This document shows positions 7,963-16,737 of a stretch of DNA of 44,443 nt, piece after piece (position 1 is the stretch's first letter; every line of letters starts with the position of its first letter). The DNA lies in assembly GCA_040901765.1 (NCBI GenBank), contig JBBDYG010000029.1, positions 1-44,443 of the forward strand. Direction: 5' to 3'. Under the pieces are notes generated by a model that ran no database searches, was not told the DNA's origin, and saw nothing but the letters and a program-made list of their open reading frames with translations. The stretch is from JBBDYG01 sp040901765. Its GTDB lineage: Bacteria; Planctomycetota; Planctomycetia; Pirellulales; Lacipirellulaceae. Made by a program: the position numbers and the translations under genes.

Positions 7963-10233
7963 ATGCACCACATGCTCTTGGTCCTACTTGTCGCCGCCGC
8001 GTTGCCGGAAGGCAACGCCCCCGACGCTCTCGTGGCGCGCCACTTCCCCGACGCGCTGCATGCGTTCGTGTGGCGGAATTGGCAGGTGACGCCGGTCGAG
8101 CGGATGGCCGCGACGGTGGGCGCGCAGCCGGAGGAGATTCTCGCACTGGGCCGGGCGATGGGGCTGGCGGATCCGCCCGCGATCAGCGACGACCAGTGGC
8201 GGCGGTCTTACATCACCGTCATTCGGCGGAACTGGCACTTGCTGCCCTTCGACCAGATGCTCACGCTGCTGGGTTGGACGAGCGAGCAGCTTGAGTTCAC
8301 GCTGCGCGAAGACGACGTGCTGTTCACGAAACTCGGTTTGCTCAAGCCCAAGTGCGCGCCGATTCGTTATGCTCCGCCGAGCAAAGAGACCCGCGAGCGG
8401 GAGCGGCAAATCGCCGCAATCGTTGCGGAGGAATTTCCCGACGGCGTCGGGCCGACGGTCGAGTCGCTGTTTCACTTCGTTCAGGAGTTGTCCACGCCGC
8501 CGAAGGGACCGGTGCAGGCAGCGTCGGTCGATGATTCGCAACTTCGATACTGTTATTCTTACTTCGCGACGTTCGGCGATCCGCTCTTTGACGACCGGGT
8601 TGATCCTTACCCGGACGGCTATTTAGCTCGGTTGCGGGCGGCGGGTGTCAACGGAATTTGGCTGCAAGGAATCTTGTTCAAGCTCGCGCCGTTTCCGTGG
8701 GATCCGGCGGTCAGCGAGGGATATGAGAAGCGGCTTGAGAATCTCAATCGCTTGATCGCGCGGGCCAAGCGGCATGGGATCGGCGTCTATCTGTATCTCA
8801 ACGAGCCCCGGTCGATGCCGCTGGCGTTCTTCGATTCGCGTCCCGAATTGAAAGGGGTCGTGGAAGGCGATTACGCGGCCCTCTGCACCAGCAATGAGGA
8901 CGTGCGGAAGTTCGTGCGAGAAGGCGTCGCATCGGTTTGCCGCGCTGCGCCGGATCTGGCCGGCTTCTTTACGATTACGGCTTCGGAGAATCTCACGAAT
9001 TGTTGGTCGCACTACCAGGGCGCGGCGTGCCCGCGCTGCAGTGCGCGCCCGCCGGCGGAAGTCGTTACCGAAGTGCCCGCGCTGATTAACCAGGGGATGA
9101 AAGATGCCGGCCATCAAGGTCGGATGATCGCGTGGGATTGGGGCTGGCAAGACGCATGGGCGATCGATGCGATCAACGCCCTGCCGACCGACGTGGCCCA
9201 CATGAGCGTCAGCGAATGGAGTCTGCCGATTACCCGCGGCGGGGTCGCCAACACGGTTGGCGAGTATTCGATTTCCGCGGTCGGGCCTGGCCCGCGGGCT
9301 ACGAAGCACTGGGCGGCCGCCCAAGCGCGGGGCATGAAGACGCTTGCCAAGATTCAGGCCGGCACGACCTGGGAGCTAGGTTCGGTTCCCTACATCCCAG
9401 CCCTCGAGCAGGTGGCGGAACATGCCGTAAGACTGCGCGGCACGAAAGTCGATGGCCTGATGCTGGGTTGGACGCTGGGCGGCTATCCGTCGCCCAACTT
9501 GGAAGTCGTGGCCCAAGTGGCCAGTGGGAAATCGGCCGATGAAGCGCTCGACGCCGTCGCCGAGCAGCGCTTCGGCGACGGCTCGGCAAAGGCCGTGCGC
9601 AGTGCCTGGAAAAAGTTCAGTACGGCGTTTGCGGAATTTCCCTACGATGGCTCCGTCGTCTACAACGCGCCGCATCACGTCGGCCCGGCGAATCTGCTGT
9701 GGGGGGAACCGACCGGCTACCGCGCCACGATGGTGGGGATTCCCTACGACGACCTCGACACTTGGCGTGGACCCTATCCAGTGGACGTGTTCGCTGCACA
9801 GTTCACAACGATGTCCGATGGCTTTGAACAAGGCGTCACGCTGCTCTCGGACGCCGCCACGCAGGATGTTACGCACCGCGGACCGCTTGAGCGCGAACGC
9901 AACGTTGCCGAGGCAATCGCCATCCACTACCGAAGTGTCGCCAACCAAACCCGTTTCGTCTCGGCGCGCAATCGGCTGGCCGCCGCCACCGATCGAGAGC
10001 AGGCGGAGCCATTGATGAATGAGATCGAGCAACTTCTCAAGGCGGAAATCGACCTCGCTCGACGGCTGTACGCCATTCAGTCGCGCGATTCGCGAATTGG
10101 ATTCGAGGCCACCAATCAGTACTTCTATGTGCCGATGGATTTGGCCGAAAAGGTACTCAACTGCCGCGACTTGCTCGACCACTGGTTGCCGGAGCAGCGG
10201 ATGAAGTTCGGCGCCATTGCTGATGGGAGTTGA
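7963..10233 (+). CDS. Secreted TIM-barrel (glycoside-hydrolase-like) protein, function unknown
   Basis: A 756-residue exported protein. The ATG at 7963 gives a signal-like MHHMLLVLLVAAALPEGNA start; an earlier in-frame start would overlap the kinase gene and hide the signal. Near residues 20-115 two copies of a helical motif occur (RNWQVTPVERMAATVG and RNWHLLPFDQMLTLLG). The centre looks like a TIM barrel of the glycosidase superfamily: GVNGIWLQGI, HGIGVYLYLNEPRS, LAGFFTITASEN, GRMIAWDWGWQ and KTLAKIQAGTTWELG follow one another as beta-strand segments. A CPRC pair is near residue 355. The C-terminal ~150 residues are helical. Acidic residues in ENL and DWGW could be catalytic, but no family is assigned. 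It lies 29 bp after the kinase, same strand. Confidence 0.75.
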   Translation: MHHMLLVLLVAAALPEGNAPDALVARHFPDALHAFVWRNWQVTPVERMAATVGAQPEEILALGRAMGLADPPAISDDQWRRSYITVIRRNWHLLPFDQMLTLLGWTSEQLEFTLREDDVLFTKLGLLKPKCAPIRYAPPSKETRERERQIAAIVAEEFPDGVGPTVESLFHFVQELSTPPKGPVQAASVDDSQLRYCYSYFATFGDPLFDDRVDPYPDGYLARLRAAGVNGIWLQGILFKLAPFPWDPAVSEGYEKRLENLNRLIARAKRHGIGVYLYLNEPRSMPLAFFDSRPELKGVVEGDYAALCTSNEDVRKFVREGVASVCRAAPDLAGFFTITASENLTNCWSHYQGAACPRCSARPPAEVVTEVPALINQGMKDAGHQGRMIAWDWGWQDAWAIDAINALPTDVAHMSVSEWSLPITRGGVANTVGEYSISAVGPGPRATKHWAAAQARGMKTLAKIQAGTTWELGSVPYIPALEQVAEHAVRLRGTKVDGLMLGWTLGGYPSPNLEVVAQVASGKSADEALDAVAEQRFGDGSAKAVRSAWKKFSTAFAEFPYDGSVVYNAPHHVGPANLLWGEPTGYRATMVGIPYDDLDTWRGPYPVDVFAAQFTTMSDGFEQGVTLLSDAATQDVTHRGPLERERNVAEAIAIHYRSVANQTRFVSARNRLAAATDREQAEPLMNEIEQLLKAEIDLARRLYAIQSRDSRIGFEATNQYFYVPMDLAEKVLNCRDLLDHWLPEQRMKFGAIADGS

Positions 10234-10253
10234 GTCGCTGTCGGAAATTTCCG

Positions 10254-11702
10254 TTACCCTCTGACGATCTCGGTCACGAGCCGGGCTTCGCGGCCCGCAG
10301 TGAGCTGTTGCTCGCGGCCGCTGTGCAAGTAGCTCAATTCTTGGTGGTCCAAGCCGAACAGGTGGAACAGCGTCGCTTGGAAATCGTTGGGAGTAACAAT
10401 ATTCGTGACTGCGCGGTGGCCGAATTCGTCGGTCTCGCCGTAGGTCATGCCGGGCTGAAAGCCGCCGCCGGCGACCCACATGCTGAAGCCTTGGCCATTA
10501 TGGTCGCGGCCGACTTGGGCGGGGTCGCCGTGATTCTCGCTGACCGGCAAGCGGCCGATCTCGCCGCCCCAATGCACGACGGTCGAGTCGAGCAGGCCCC
10601 GCTGCTTGAGATCGGTAACGAGCGCCGCGGAGGGTTGATCGATCCGACGACAGACCGCCGGGAGGCCGCCGCGCAGATTACTGTGGGTATCCCACGGCTG
10701 CCCCCCGAGGAACAACTGCACGAATCGCACGCCGCGCTCGACCAAGCGACGCGCGATGAGGCACCGCGTGCCATACTCCGTTGTTTCGGGGTTGTCGAGT
10801 CCGTAGAGTTTATGCGTGGCGGCGGTCTCGCCGGAGATGTCGAGCGCGTCGGTGGCGGCCGTTTGCATGGCGGCGGCCAGTTCGTAGCTCGCGATGCGGG
10901 CTTCCAGATCGGCTTCGCCCGGATGCAGGTCGAGATGCCGACGATTAAGCTCTCCCAAGAATGCGAGGTTCTGCTCTTGCACGGTGCCGCGGAGATACGG
11001 CGGCGATTCGAGATTCAGAATCCGCGGCTCTTGGGGACGCAGCACCGTTCCTTGAAACAGCGGCGGCATGAAACCGTTCGACCAGTTACTTACGCCGTCG
11101 ACCGGATGGCCGCCGGGATCGGTCAACACGAGATACGCTGGCAAGTCCTGGCTTTCGCAACCGAGTCCATAGACGAGCCACGAGCCAAGCGTTGGGCGAC
11201 CGACGACGCCGGGAATGCCGCCGTGAAAGTAGCGGATGGAGACTTCATGGCCGTTGGCGCCGGTGTGCATCGAGCGAATGAGGCAGACGTCGTCCACGAT
11301 CTCGGCAAAGTGGGGTAATATTTGCGAGACCTCCGTGCCGCATTCACCGTGCTTAGCAAATTTCCACGGGCTGCCGAGCAACGCCTTGCTGGCTCGATTG
11401 ACGAAGCTGAACTGCACTTCCCCGGGATATTCGCTCCCGCTCCGTTTGGTCAGCTCGGGCTTGGGGTCGAACAGATCGACGTGCGACGGACCGCCGTGCT
11501 GAAAGAGCGAGATCATCGCCGTGGCGCGGGGCGCGAAATGCGGACGCTTTGGCGTCAAGTCGAAGTGCGCCGGTGCTTTGACCTTCGCGGGATTCGCGTG
11601 GGCCGTCTGCGCGTTGAGCCATGCGAGCGCGACGGCACCAACACCCATGGCGTTCTCGGCCAAAAATTGACGCCGGGACAGTGGCAAATTATTAGTCCAC
11701 AT
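10254..11702 (-). CDS. DUF1501 domain protein, Tat-exported
   Basis: A 482-residue member of the DUF1501 family, a sulfatase/alkaline-phosphatase-fold relative that is abundant in planctomycetes. The ATG at 11702 puts a twin-arginine signal at the N-terminus (LSRRQFLAENAMGVGAVAL). Family landmarks are ISLFQHGGPSHVDLFDPKP, SMHTGANGHEVS, FVQLFLGGQPWDTH, VVHWGGEIGR, GRDHNGQGFSMWVAGGG and LFHLFGLDH. The start overlaps the last 11 nt of the upstream PSD1 gene (ATGTGGACTAA), which suggests translational coupling. Known pairs of this kind are co-transcribed, but their biochemical role is not established. It converges on the end of the TIM-barrel gene, leaving 20 bp. Confidence 0.93.
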   Translation of the reverse strand: MWTNNLPLSRRQFLAENAMGVGAVALAWLNAQTAHANPAKVKAPAHFDLTPKRPHFAPRATAMISLFQHGGPSHVDLFDPKPELTKRSGSEYPGEVQFSFVNRASKALLGSPWKFAKHGECGTEVSQILPHFAEIVDDVCLIRSMHTGANGHEVSIRYFHGGIPGVVGRPTLGSWLVYGLGCESQDLPAYLVLTDPGGHPVDGVSNWSNGFMPPLFQGTVLRPQEPRILNLESPPYLRGTVQEQNLAFLGELNRRHLDLHPGEADLEARIASYELAAAMQTAATDALDISGETAATHKLYGLDNPETTEYGTRCLIARRLVERGVRFVQLFLGGQPWDTHSNLRGGLPAVCRRIDQPSAALVTDLKQRGLLDSTVVHWGGEIGRLPVSENHGDPAQVGRDHNGQGFSMWVAGGGFQPGMTYGETDEFGHRAVTNIVTPNDFQATLFHLFGLDHQELSYLHSGREQQLTAGREARLVTEIVRG

Positions 11703-14700
11703 ACAAGAACTCGTTGGAACTGAGCAGCGCATGACAGAGGTTCGCGAGCGCTTGCGATTCGGGCGATCGGTCCGGGAGCGTATGCTGGCGATGGAGTTGT
11801 AAGTAGCTGCGCTGAAGAGTGATGAACTCGCAAGCCGACTGCAGTTCTTCTCGCGTGGGAAGCCGCGAGTACGCCAATTGCCACGCTCGGACGACGCTGG
11901 CCAGCTCGACACCCGCCTGCTCGCCGACTGGGCCGTGGAACTGTTCTGCGGAGCGAAAGAACGCGGTGCCCCCTTCGGCCAGTTCGAGCATCAACTCGAC
12001 GCGCCATGTGAACGAATCGGATGTGACGGGCCCACGACAATCGGTGATGAAGTCGACCGTGTCGCCCGACTGCACCACGATTCTCTCTACGGGCGTTTGC
12101 ACTTCGCGGTTATGGACCGGCCACTCGCCAGCGACGCCGGTGGAGCTGACCACGACATGGCCGCGGACTCCATCTCCATGCTTACTGGCGTGACCTAGCG
12201 CGCCGCGAACGGTGAGCACGCCATCGGCGGGCGCTGTGAAGCGACGGATCGCGGCATATTTCGGATTGTCACCTGGATGCCCGCCATCGGCATGTAAGGA
12301 CACCCAACCCACGCGCTCGTCGGGTAGTGCCGCGCCTCCTTGCCAAGTCGAACCGGTCCAATGCGCTAGTGGGGTAAACGCCGTCGTTCGGCCCGAAGCG
12401 GCGTCGCAGCTTCCATAGCCGAATTGCCAGAGGGGCGGCGTGGCGTCCCACCGCTGCGGTAGATCGGCAGCAAGTTCTGCGGGCACCGCCTGCGCCTGTT
12501 CGCGTTGCGCGCGATTCGCCAAGGCAGCCGCTTGGTTTAGCCAGAACTGGCCGTTCATCAACATGAGCGACTGGGTGGCCACCGTGGACGAAGGCCGCAC
12601 TTCGCAATTTGTCTGCATCACCGGCGCATCGAAGGCCTGCATCAACGCCACCGGCTGGGTGCGCCGCTGCAACAGGTAGAGGCTGCGGCGTTGCACGTCG
12701 CCCGCGACAATCACTTGGCCCGTGTCGTCTTCGGCAATGCCCGCGGGCGGCCCGAATTGCGTGCGATCGAGGGTGCCCGTGGCGGCCAGCGCCCTGTCGC
12801 GAAGCGCCTCGGCGTCGAGTCGCAGCACGTTTTGCCGCGCGTAGTAGCGGTTGTCGGCGTCGATGGCGATTTGGGCTGGCTCGCGGCGCGATGATTGTCG
12901 ATACGCGGTCGACAACATGATTGCACGATGCAAATGCTTCAGGCTCCAACCCGAATCGCGTAGCGCGGCGACCAGCCAATCGAGCAGGGCGGGGTGCGAT
13001 GGTTGAGTCCCCAGTCGGCCAAAATCCGCGGGCGTCGTCACAAGGCCGCGACCGAAATGGTGCATCCATACCCGATTGGCAATCACCCGCGCCGTCAACG
13101 GGTTATCCGGACCGGAGAGCCAACGGGCAAACGCGAGACGTCGACCGGTCGTTGGTAACTCGGCGCTCTTTACCGCGAATTCCGTGCGCCCGCTCTCCGG
13201 CGAACAGACGGACAGGGCGCCCGGCGCCACCACCTGCATCGGCTGACGATAATCGCCGCGGTGGAACAGCTTGGTCTCGGGAACGTGCCCAACAGGCTCG
13301 GTCAAAACTCGCAAGAACTCCTCCGCCGGCTTCGTTGCCCGTGTGGCGGCGATACGCTCGTCAAACTTCTTGAGATCATCGGCGGCGGCTTGGTTGTATT
13401 GGTACAGCACGCCCTCGGAAACGTTGACGCTTGGATACTTTTCCAGTAGTTGCTTCTGCGCGTCGCTGCGCTGGTCGGCTGCGGTCGTATAGGCGGCTCG
13501 CAACTCAGCACGCGATGGCTCTTCGTACTTCGTCAACTCCTTCTCCAGCGCCTCTGCCATGTAAACGACCAGTTTAGCGGCGCGTTCCACGGATGTTTTT
13601 TGCGCCTCGGCTTCGATCTCGGCGGCGCGCTGGCGGTCCGCAGCCGTGTAGAGTGAGACCTGACGCTCTCCAGACGACTTCCACGCCTGCCAATCGAGCG
13701 CAGGCTCGAACACCGCCCGCAAGGCATAGTAATCCGTTTGCGGAATCGGATCGTAGCGATGATCGTGGCATTGAGCACAAGCTACGGAGATTCCCAGAAG
13801 GGAACTGGTAACGATCTTCAGCGTGTCGGTGACAACCTGGTTGCGGGCCACTGGCGGATCGCTTGCACTGGCCGTGCCGTCGGCCGCCATTCGCAAGAAG
13901 CCCGTGGCAGTTAGAAGCTCGATCTGCTCGGCGGTAAGATCGCCGGCGATCGGTCCGGCCAATTCATCACCGGCCAGTTGCTCGTGTACGAACCGATCAA
14001 ACGGCTTATCGGCGTTAAACGAACGAATCACGTAGTCGCGGTACTTGAAGGCCCAAGTGCGAACAACATCTTGCTCATTTCCGCCGTCGCTATCGGCGTA
14101 ACCGGCTGCGTCGAGCCAGTGGCGGGCCCAGCGCTCGCCATAATGGGGTGACGCGAGCAACCGATCGATCAACTTCTCGTATGCCTCTGGCGATTCGTCG
14201 GCCAGGAATTGCTCTGCCTCTTCAGGCGTCGGCGGCAGTCCAAGTAGATCGAAATAAGCACGCAGCAAAAGAGTCCGCTTGTCGGCGTCGGGCGAGAACG
14301 TAAGCTCCTCGGGCATCGCCTCGCGCAGCAGCACGTCGATCGCGATGCGCACGTGCGGATCGGTCGACGGGGTCACTACATCTGGGCGCTCGATCGGCTG
14401 GAACGCCCACCACGAGCGCTCCTCCTCAGTGATGCCCAGTCCCGGCGCAATCGATTCCGGCTCAGGCCGCGCGGTCTTGGCGCCGGCGGCGATCCAGCGT
14501 TCGATCGTTTCAATTTCCTGGGGCGTTACCTTCGCTTCGCCCGGCGGCATCTCGCCCGCGCTAATTCGGGCCAGCAACAGGCTCGCTTCCGGGTCGCCCG
14601 GTGCGATCGCCGGCCCGGAGTCGCCACCGGCAAGTTGAAACCGCACCAGCCGCAAATCAAGATTGCCCTGCTTCTCATCCACGGCCCCATGGCAATCGAA

Positions 14701-14835
14701 GCAATGGGCACGAAAAATCGGCCGAATGTCCGCTTCGTAAGTCGGCGGCGTCGCTGGATCAGTAGCGGAACTCGTCGCTATCTCAAAGACGGAGACGAGC
14801 AGAGCGATTGCCGCGATTCGCAACCATGTAAACAT
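11692..14835 (-). CDS. PSD1/DUF1549/DUF1553 planctomycete cytochrome c-like protein with an inserted beta module
   Basis: A 1047-residue exported protein. A signal peptide covers residues 1-24. A planctomycete-type cytochrome c domain follows with one haem site, CFDCH at 45-49, and distal MPPGEAKV near 96-103. DUF1549 (about 165-370) contains RAYFDLLGLPPTPEE and SPHYGERWARHWLD. A coiled region precedes DUF1553 (about 560-790), with FARWLSGPDNPLTARVIANR and STAYRQSS. Between DUF1553 and its usual C-terminal helix lies a beta-rich module (about 792-971, starting WQFGYG). The last 76 residues resume the family pattern (AWQLAYSRLPTREEL). The family is linked to polysaccharide degradation loci, but the reaction is unknown. 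It overlaps the DUF1501 gene by 11 nt. Confidence 0.93.
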   Translation of the reverse strand: MFTWLRIAAIALLVSVFEIATSSATDPATPPTYEADIRPIFRAHCFDCHGAVDEKQGNLDLRLVRFQLAGGDSGPAIAPGDPEASLLLARISAGEMPPGEAKVTPQEIETIERWIAAGAKTARPEPESIAPGLGITEEERSWWAFQPIERPDVVTPSTDPHVRIAIDVLLREAMPEELTFSPDADKRTLLLRAYFDLLGLPPTPEEAEQFLADESPEAYEKLIDRLLASPHYGERWARHWLDAAGYADSDGGNEQDVVRTWAFKYRDYVIRSFNADKPFDRFVHEQLAGDELAGPIAGDLTAEQIELLTATGFLRMAADGTASASDPPVARNQVVTDTLKIVTSSLLGISVACAQCHDHRYDPIPQTDYYALRAVFEPALDWQAWKSSGERQVSLYTAADRQRAAEIEAEAQKTSVERAAKLVVYMAEALEKELTKYEEPSRAELRAAYTTAADQRSDAQKQLLEKYPSVNVSEGVLYQYNQAAADDLKKFDERIAATRATKPAEEFLRVLTEPVGHVPETKLFHRGDYRQPMQVVAPGALSVCSPESGRTEFAVKSAELPTTGRRLAFARWLSGPDNPLTARVIANRVWMHHFGRGLVTTPADFGRLGTQPSHPALLDWLVAALRDSGWSLKHLHRAIMLSTAYRQSSRREPAQIAIDADNRYYARQNVLRLDAEALRDRALAATGTLDRTQFGPPAGIAEDDTGQVIVAGDVQRRSLYLLQRRTQPVALMQAFDAPVMQTNCEVRPSSTVATQSLMLMNGQFWLNQAAALANRAQREQAQAVPAELAADLPQRWDATPPLWQFGYGSCDAASGRTTAFTPLAHWTGSTWQGGAALPDERVGWVSLHADGGHPGDNPKYAAIRRFTAPADGVLTVRGALGHASKHGDGVRGHVVVSSTGVAGEWPVHNREVQTPVERIVVQSGDTVDFITDCRGPVTSDSFTWRVELMLELAEGGTAFFRSAEQFHGPVGEQAGVELASVVRAWQLAYSRLPTREELQSACEFITLQRSYLQLHRQHTLPDRSPESQALANLCHALLSSNEFLYVD

Positions 14836-14915
14836 GGCGAGGCCCGTGGGGTGGGACGCACGCTGAAGGTCCGTGCGCAGGAGGGCGTTAATTTGGCAGG
14901 TGTTAGTCTGGCGGG

Positions 14916-16706
14916 TTACGCCCCATTATCGACTCGACCGCACGCGATAAGCAAGCCCAGCCGAAGGCCCCTCCAAACCCACTGGAAATAAATAACGGCG
15001 ATCGCGAAGATCAGCAGCACGGCGGCTGACGGCTCGGGAACGGCTTGGCGAGCGAGCAAGTTGCTGTCGACGGTGTCGCCGAAATGCGCGCGCCAGAAGC
15101 CGTGGTCGGCGGCGTCGATTTGGCCATCCGAATTCCCGTCGGCGGGGAGCCCCGTGCCCGACTGGCCGCGCGTATCTCGCCACACGACGTAGTCTGCGGC
15201 ATTGACAGCGCCGTCGGTGTTGTAGTCGCCGTCGATGGCAACTGCGATTGGCAAGGTCAACACTTGGCCGAACCAGGTGACGTGTTCTTGCAACATGGCC
15301 CAGTGGGTCAGGTAGACGCCGGGTGTTTCCGGAGCAGTCAAATGGAGGTCGAACGTGACGGGACGTCCACGAAAGATGCCGCCGTAGGTCGGAATTTCAT
15401 GTTGCGAGTCGTCCAGCAGAAAGCGTCCCGGGCCGAAAACCACTTCGCCAGGCAAGAACTCTTGCTGGCCGAAGCGAAACTGCTGGGCCTCGGTCCAGCT
15501 CATGTCGCCGTCGTTGCGGACGACCACCTGGAAATCGGCCTCTTCGCCGGGACGCATACGAGTTGGCAAGTTATGCCACAAAATGCGAGCGTCGCGGTCG
15601 GGCACGCTGTTGAATGTCCGTGCGCCAGCGGCGGTAGTCTTGATGTACTCCAAGGGATCGTCGGTATCGGACCAGGCGTCGGTTGAGGTGTTGCCGCTGC
15701 CCGGATGGATGTACGGTTCGCCCGGGTCGCCTCGATGAATGCCCGAACCTTCGTCGTATTCATTCCAACTTTCAATATTGATGTGGCGCAGAGCGGAGTC
15801 GTTATTGGCCGAGCTCCAAGCCGCCTCGTAGTGGGTGCCGCCGTCGCGTGGCAGAATCGAGCCGGGATTGCGAACGTTTTGGTCCCAGTAGCCCGGTTTG
15901 AGTTGCGCGCTGCGGTAGGTTCCCGTCTGACTTGGTATGAAGTAGTCGTTAACTTCAAACTGCGTGAGCTTCTCGTCCGAAAAGATTAAAGTTGGAGAAA
16001 GAGCAGTCGTCACCATGTGAATGCCATTGTTGAACACAAGAGGGTCCGCGCCGAACGCCGCGACCAATCGGTTTACCACCTCGGCCCGCGGCATCCAACT
16101 GGTATTGATCGTGTTGAGGTGAACGTGCCACGTATCGAGTTGCACGCGGCCGTTCATTTGGGCCAGGTAACTGTCCGCCTCGGCATCGGTGTTGACTGAG
16201 TAATACTGCTCGAAGAAACGGATGTAATGGCCGACGAATTCATCTCGACCGGCAGCGGTCGCCAGGTTTACCGGTGGCTTCCCGTCCCAGGTAATCGGCG
16301 GGTCGAGAAATGGCGCGACCTTCGGCACGTCGTAGCCTTGAGCGCGCATTTGGCTGAGCGCCTCAAATAGATTCACGCGCTGCTGTTCCGACGATGGAAT
16401 TAGATGCAGATACATGACGTCGATGTTGGCCGACATCATCTGCTTGATCTGATCCTGCCAGAACGCCGACTCGCCGGTCCAAGCGGGGCGGCCTTCGAGA
16501 GGCCGCCACGGCCCGGAAAGTTGGCCGCCCGACGACGTGTACCAATGGAACACGGTTGTGCTCACATAGCGGCTGCTGGTTGTGAGCGTTCGCGGCGGCG
16601 GCGGAAAAAGGTTTCCCGGCGATTGAGCGGGCGCGGGCGAACCGCGCAACAGCGTCAGGACGATGATCGCCGCAAGCACCGCCCGGTTTGGGTAAATCCA
16701 GAGCAT
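14916..16706 (-). CDS. Glycoside-hydrolase-like exported protein with dockerin repeat and PEP-CTERM tail
   Basis: A 596-residue secreted protein. Residues 1-28 are a signal peptide (AVLAAIIVLTLLRGSPAPAQ). The N-terminal ~370 residues look like a TIM-barrel hydrolase of the GH71/GH99/DUF5010 kind: TTVFHWYTSSGG, ANIDVMYLHLIP, and INIESWNEYDEGSGI with a probable catalytic Glu pair. A beta-sandwich follows (about 385-500). Then come dockerin-like loops (GDYNTDGAVNAADYVVWRD and ADGNSDGQIDAADHGFW), then VPEPSAAVLLIF and a helix. The PEP-CTERM helix is followed by ~20 extra residues instead of stopping at the basic cluster. The gene lies 80 bp upstream of the PSD1 gene and 25 bp after the ceramidase-like gene, all same strand. 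Confidence 0.85.
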   Translation of the reverse strand: MLWIYPNRAVLAAIIVLTLLRGSPAPAQSPGNLFPPPPRTLTTSSRYVSTTVFHWYTSSGGQLSGPWRPLEGRPAWTGESAFWQDQIKQMMSANIDVMYLHLIPSSEQQRVNLFEALSQMRAQGYDVPKVAPFLDPPITWDGKPPVNLATAAGRDEFVGHYIRFFEQYYSVNTDAEADSYLAQMNGRVQLDTWHVHLNTINTSWMPRAEVVNRLVAAFGADPLVFNNGIHMVTTALSPTLIFSDEKLTQFEVNDYFIPSQTGTYRSAQLKPGYWDQNVRNPGSILPRDGGTHYEAAWSSANNDSALRHINIESWNEYDEGSGIHRGDPGEPYIHPGSGNTSTDAWSDTDDPLEYIKTTAAGARTFNSVPDRDARILWHNLPTRMRPGEEADFQVVVRNDGDMSWTEAQQFRFGQQEFLPGEVVFGPGRFLLDDSQHEIPTYGGIFRGRPVTFDLHLTAPETPGVYLTHWAMLQEHVTWFGQVLTLPIAVAIDGDYNTDGAVNAADYVVWRDTRGQSGTGLPADGNSDGQIDAADHGFWRAHFGDTVDSNLLARQAVPEPSAAVLLIFAIAVIYFQWVWRGLRLGLLIACGRVDNGA

Positions 16707-16711
16707 AACGA

Positions 16712-16737
16712 TCCCCCGGCAAAGTCGGGGGCTACCG
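16712..16737. repeat. Short GC hairpin (REP-like) between ceramidase-like and GH-like genes
   Basis: CCCCCG and CGGGGG arms flank a GCAAAGT-type loop, filling almost all of the 25-bp spacer just upstream of the 16706 start. The size and place resemble a dispersed intergenic palindrome; only one copy is present here, so repeat status is inferred. Confidence 0.5.

Noticed and set aside
10242..10253. CGGAAATTTCCG palindrome between convergent genes
   Set aside because: A 12-bp palindrome without loop or U-tract; too short to assign as terminator or operator.
10230..11318. Plus-strand frame of 362 codons opposite the DUF1501 gene
   Set aside because: It is antisense to a well-supported family protein and has no recognisable domain.
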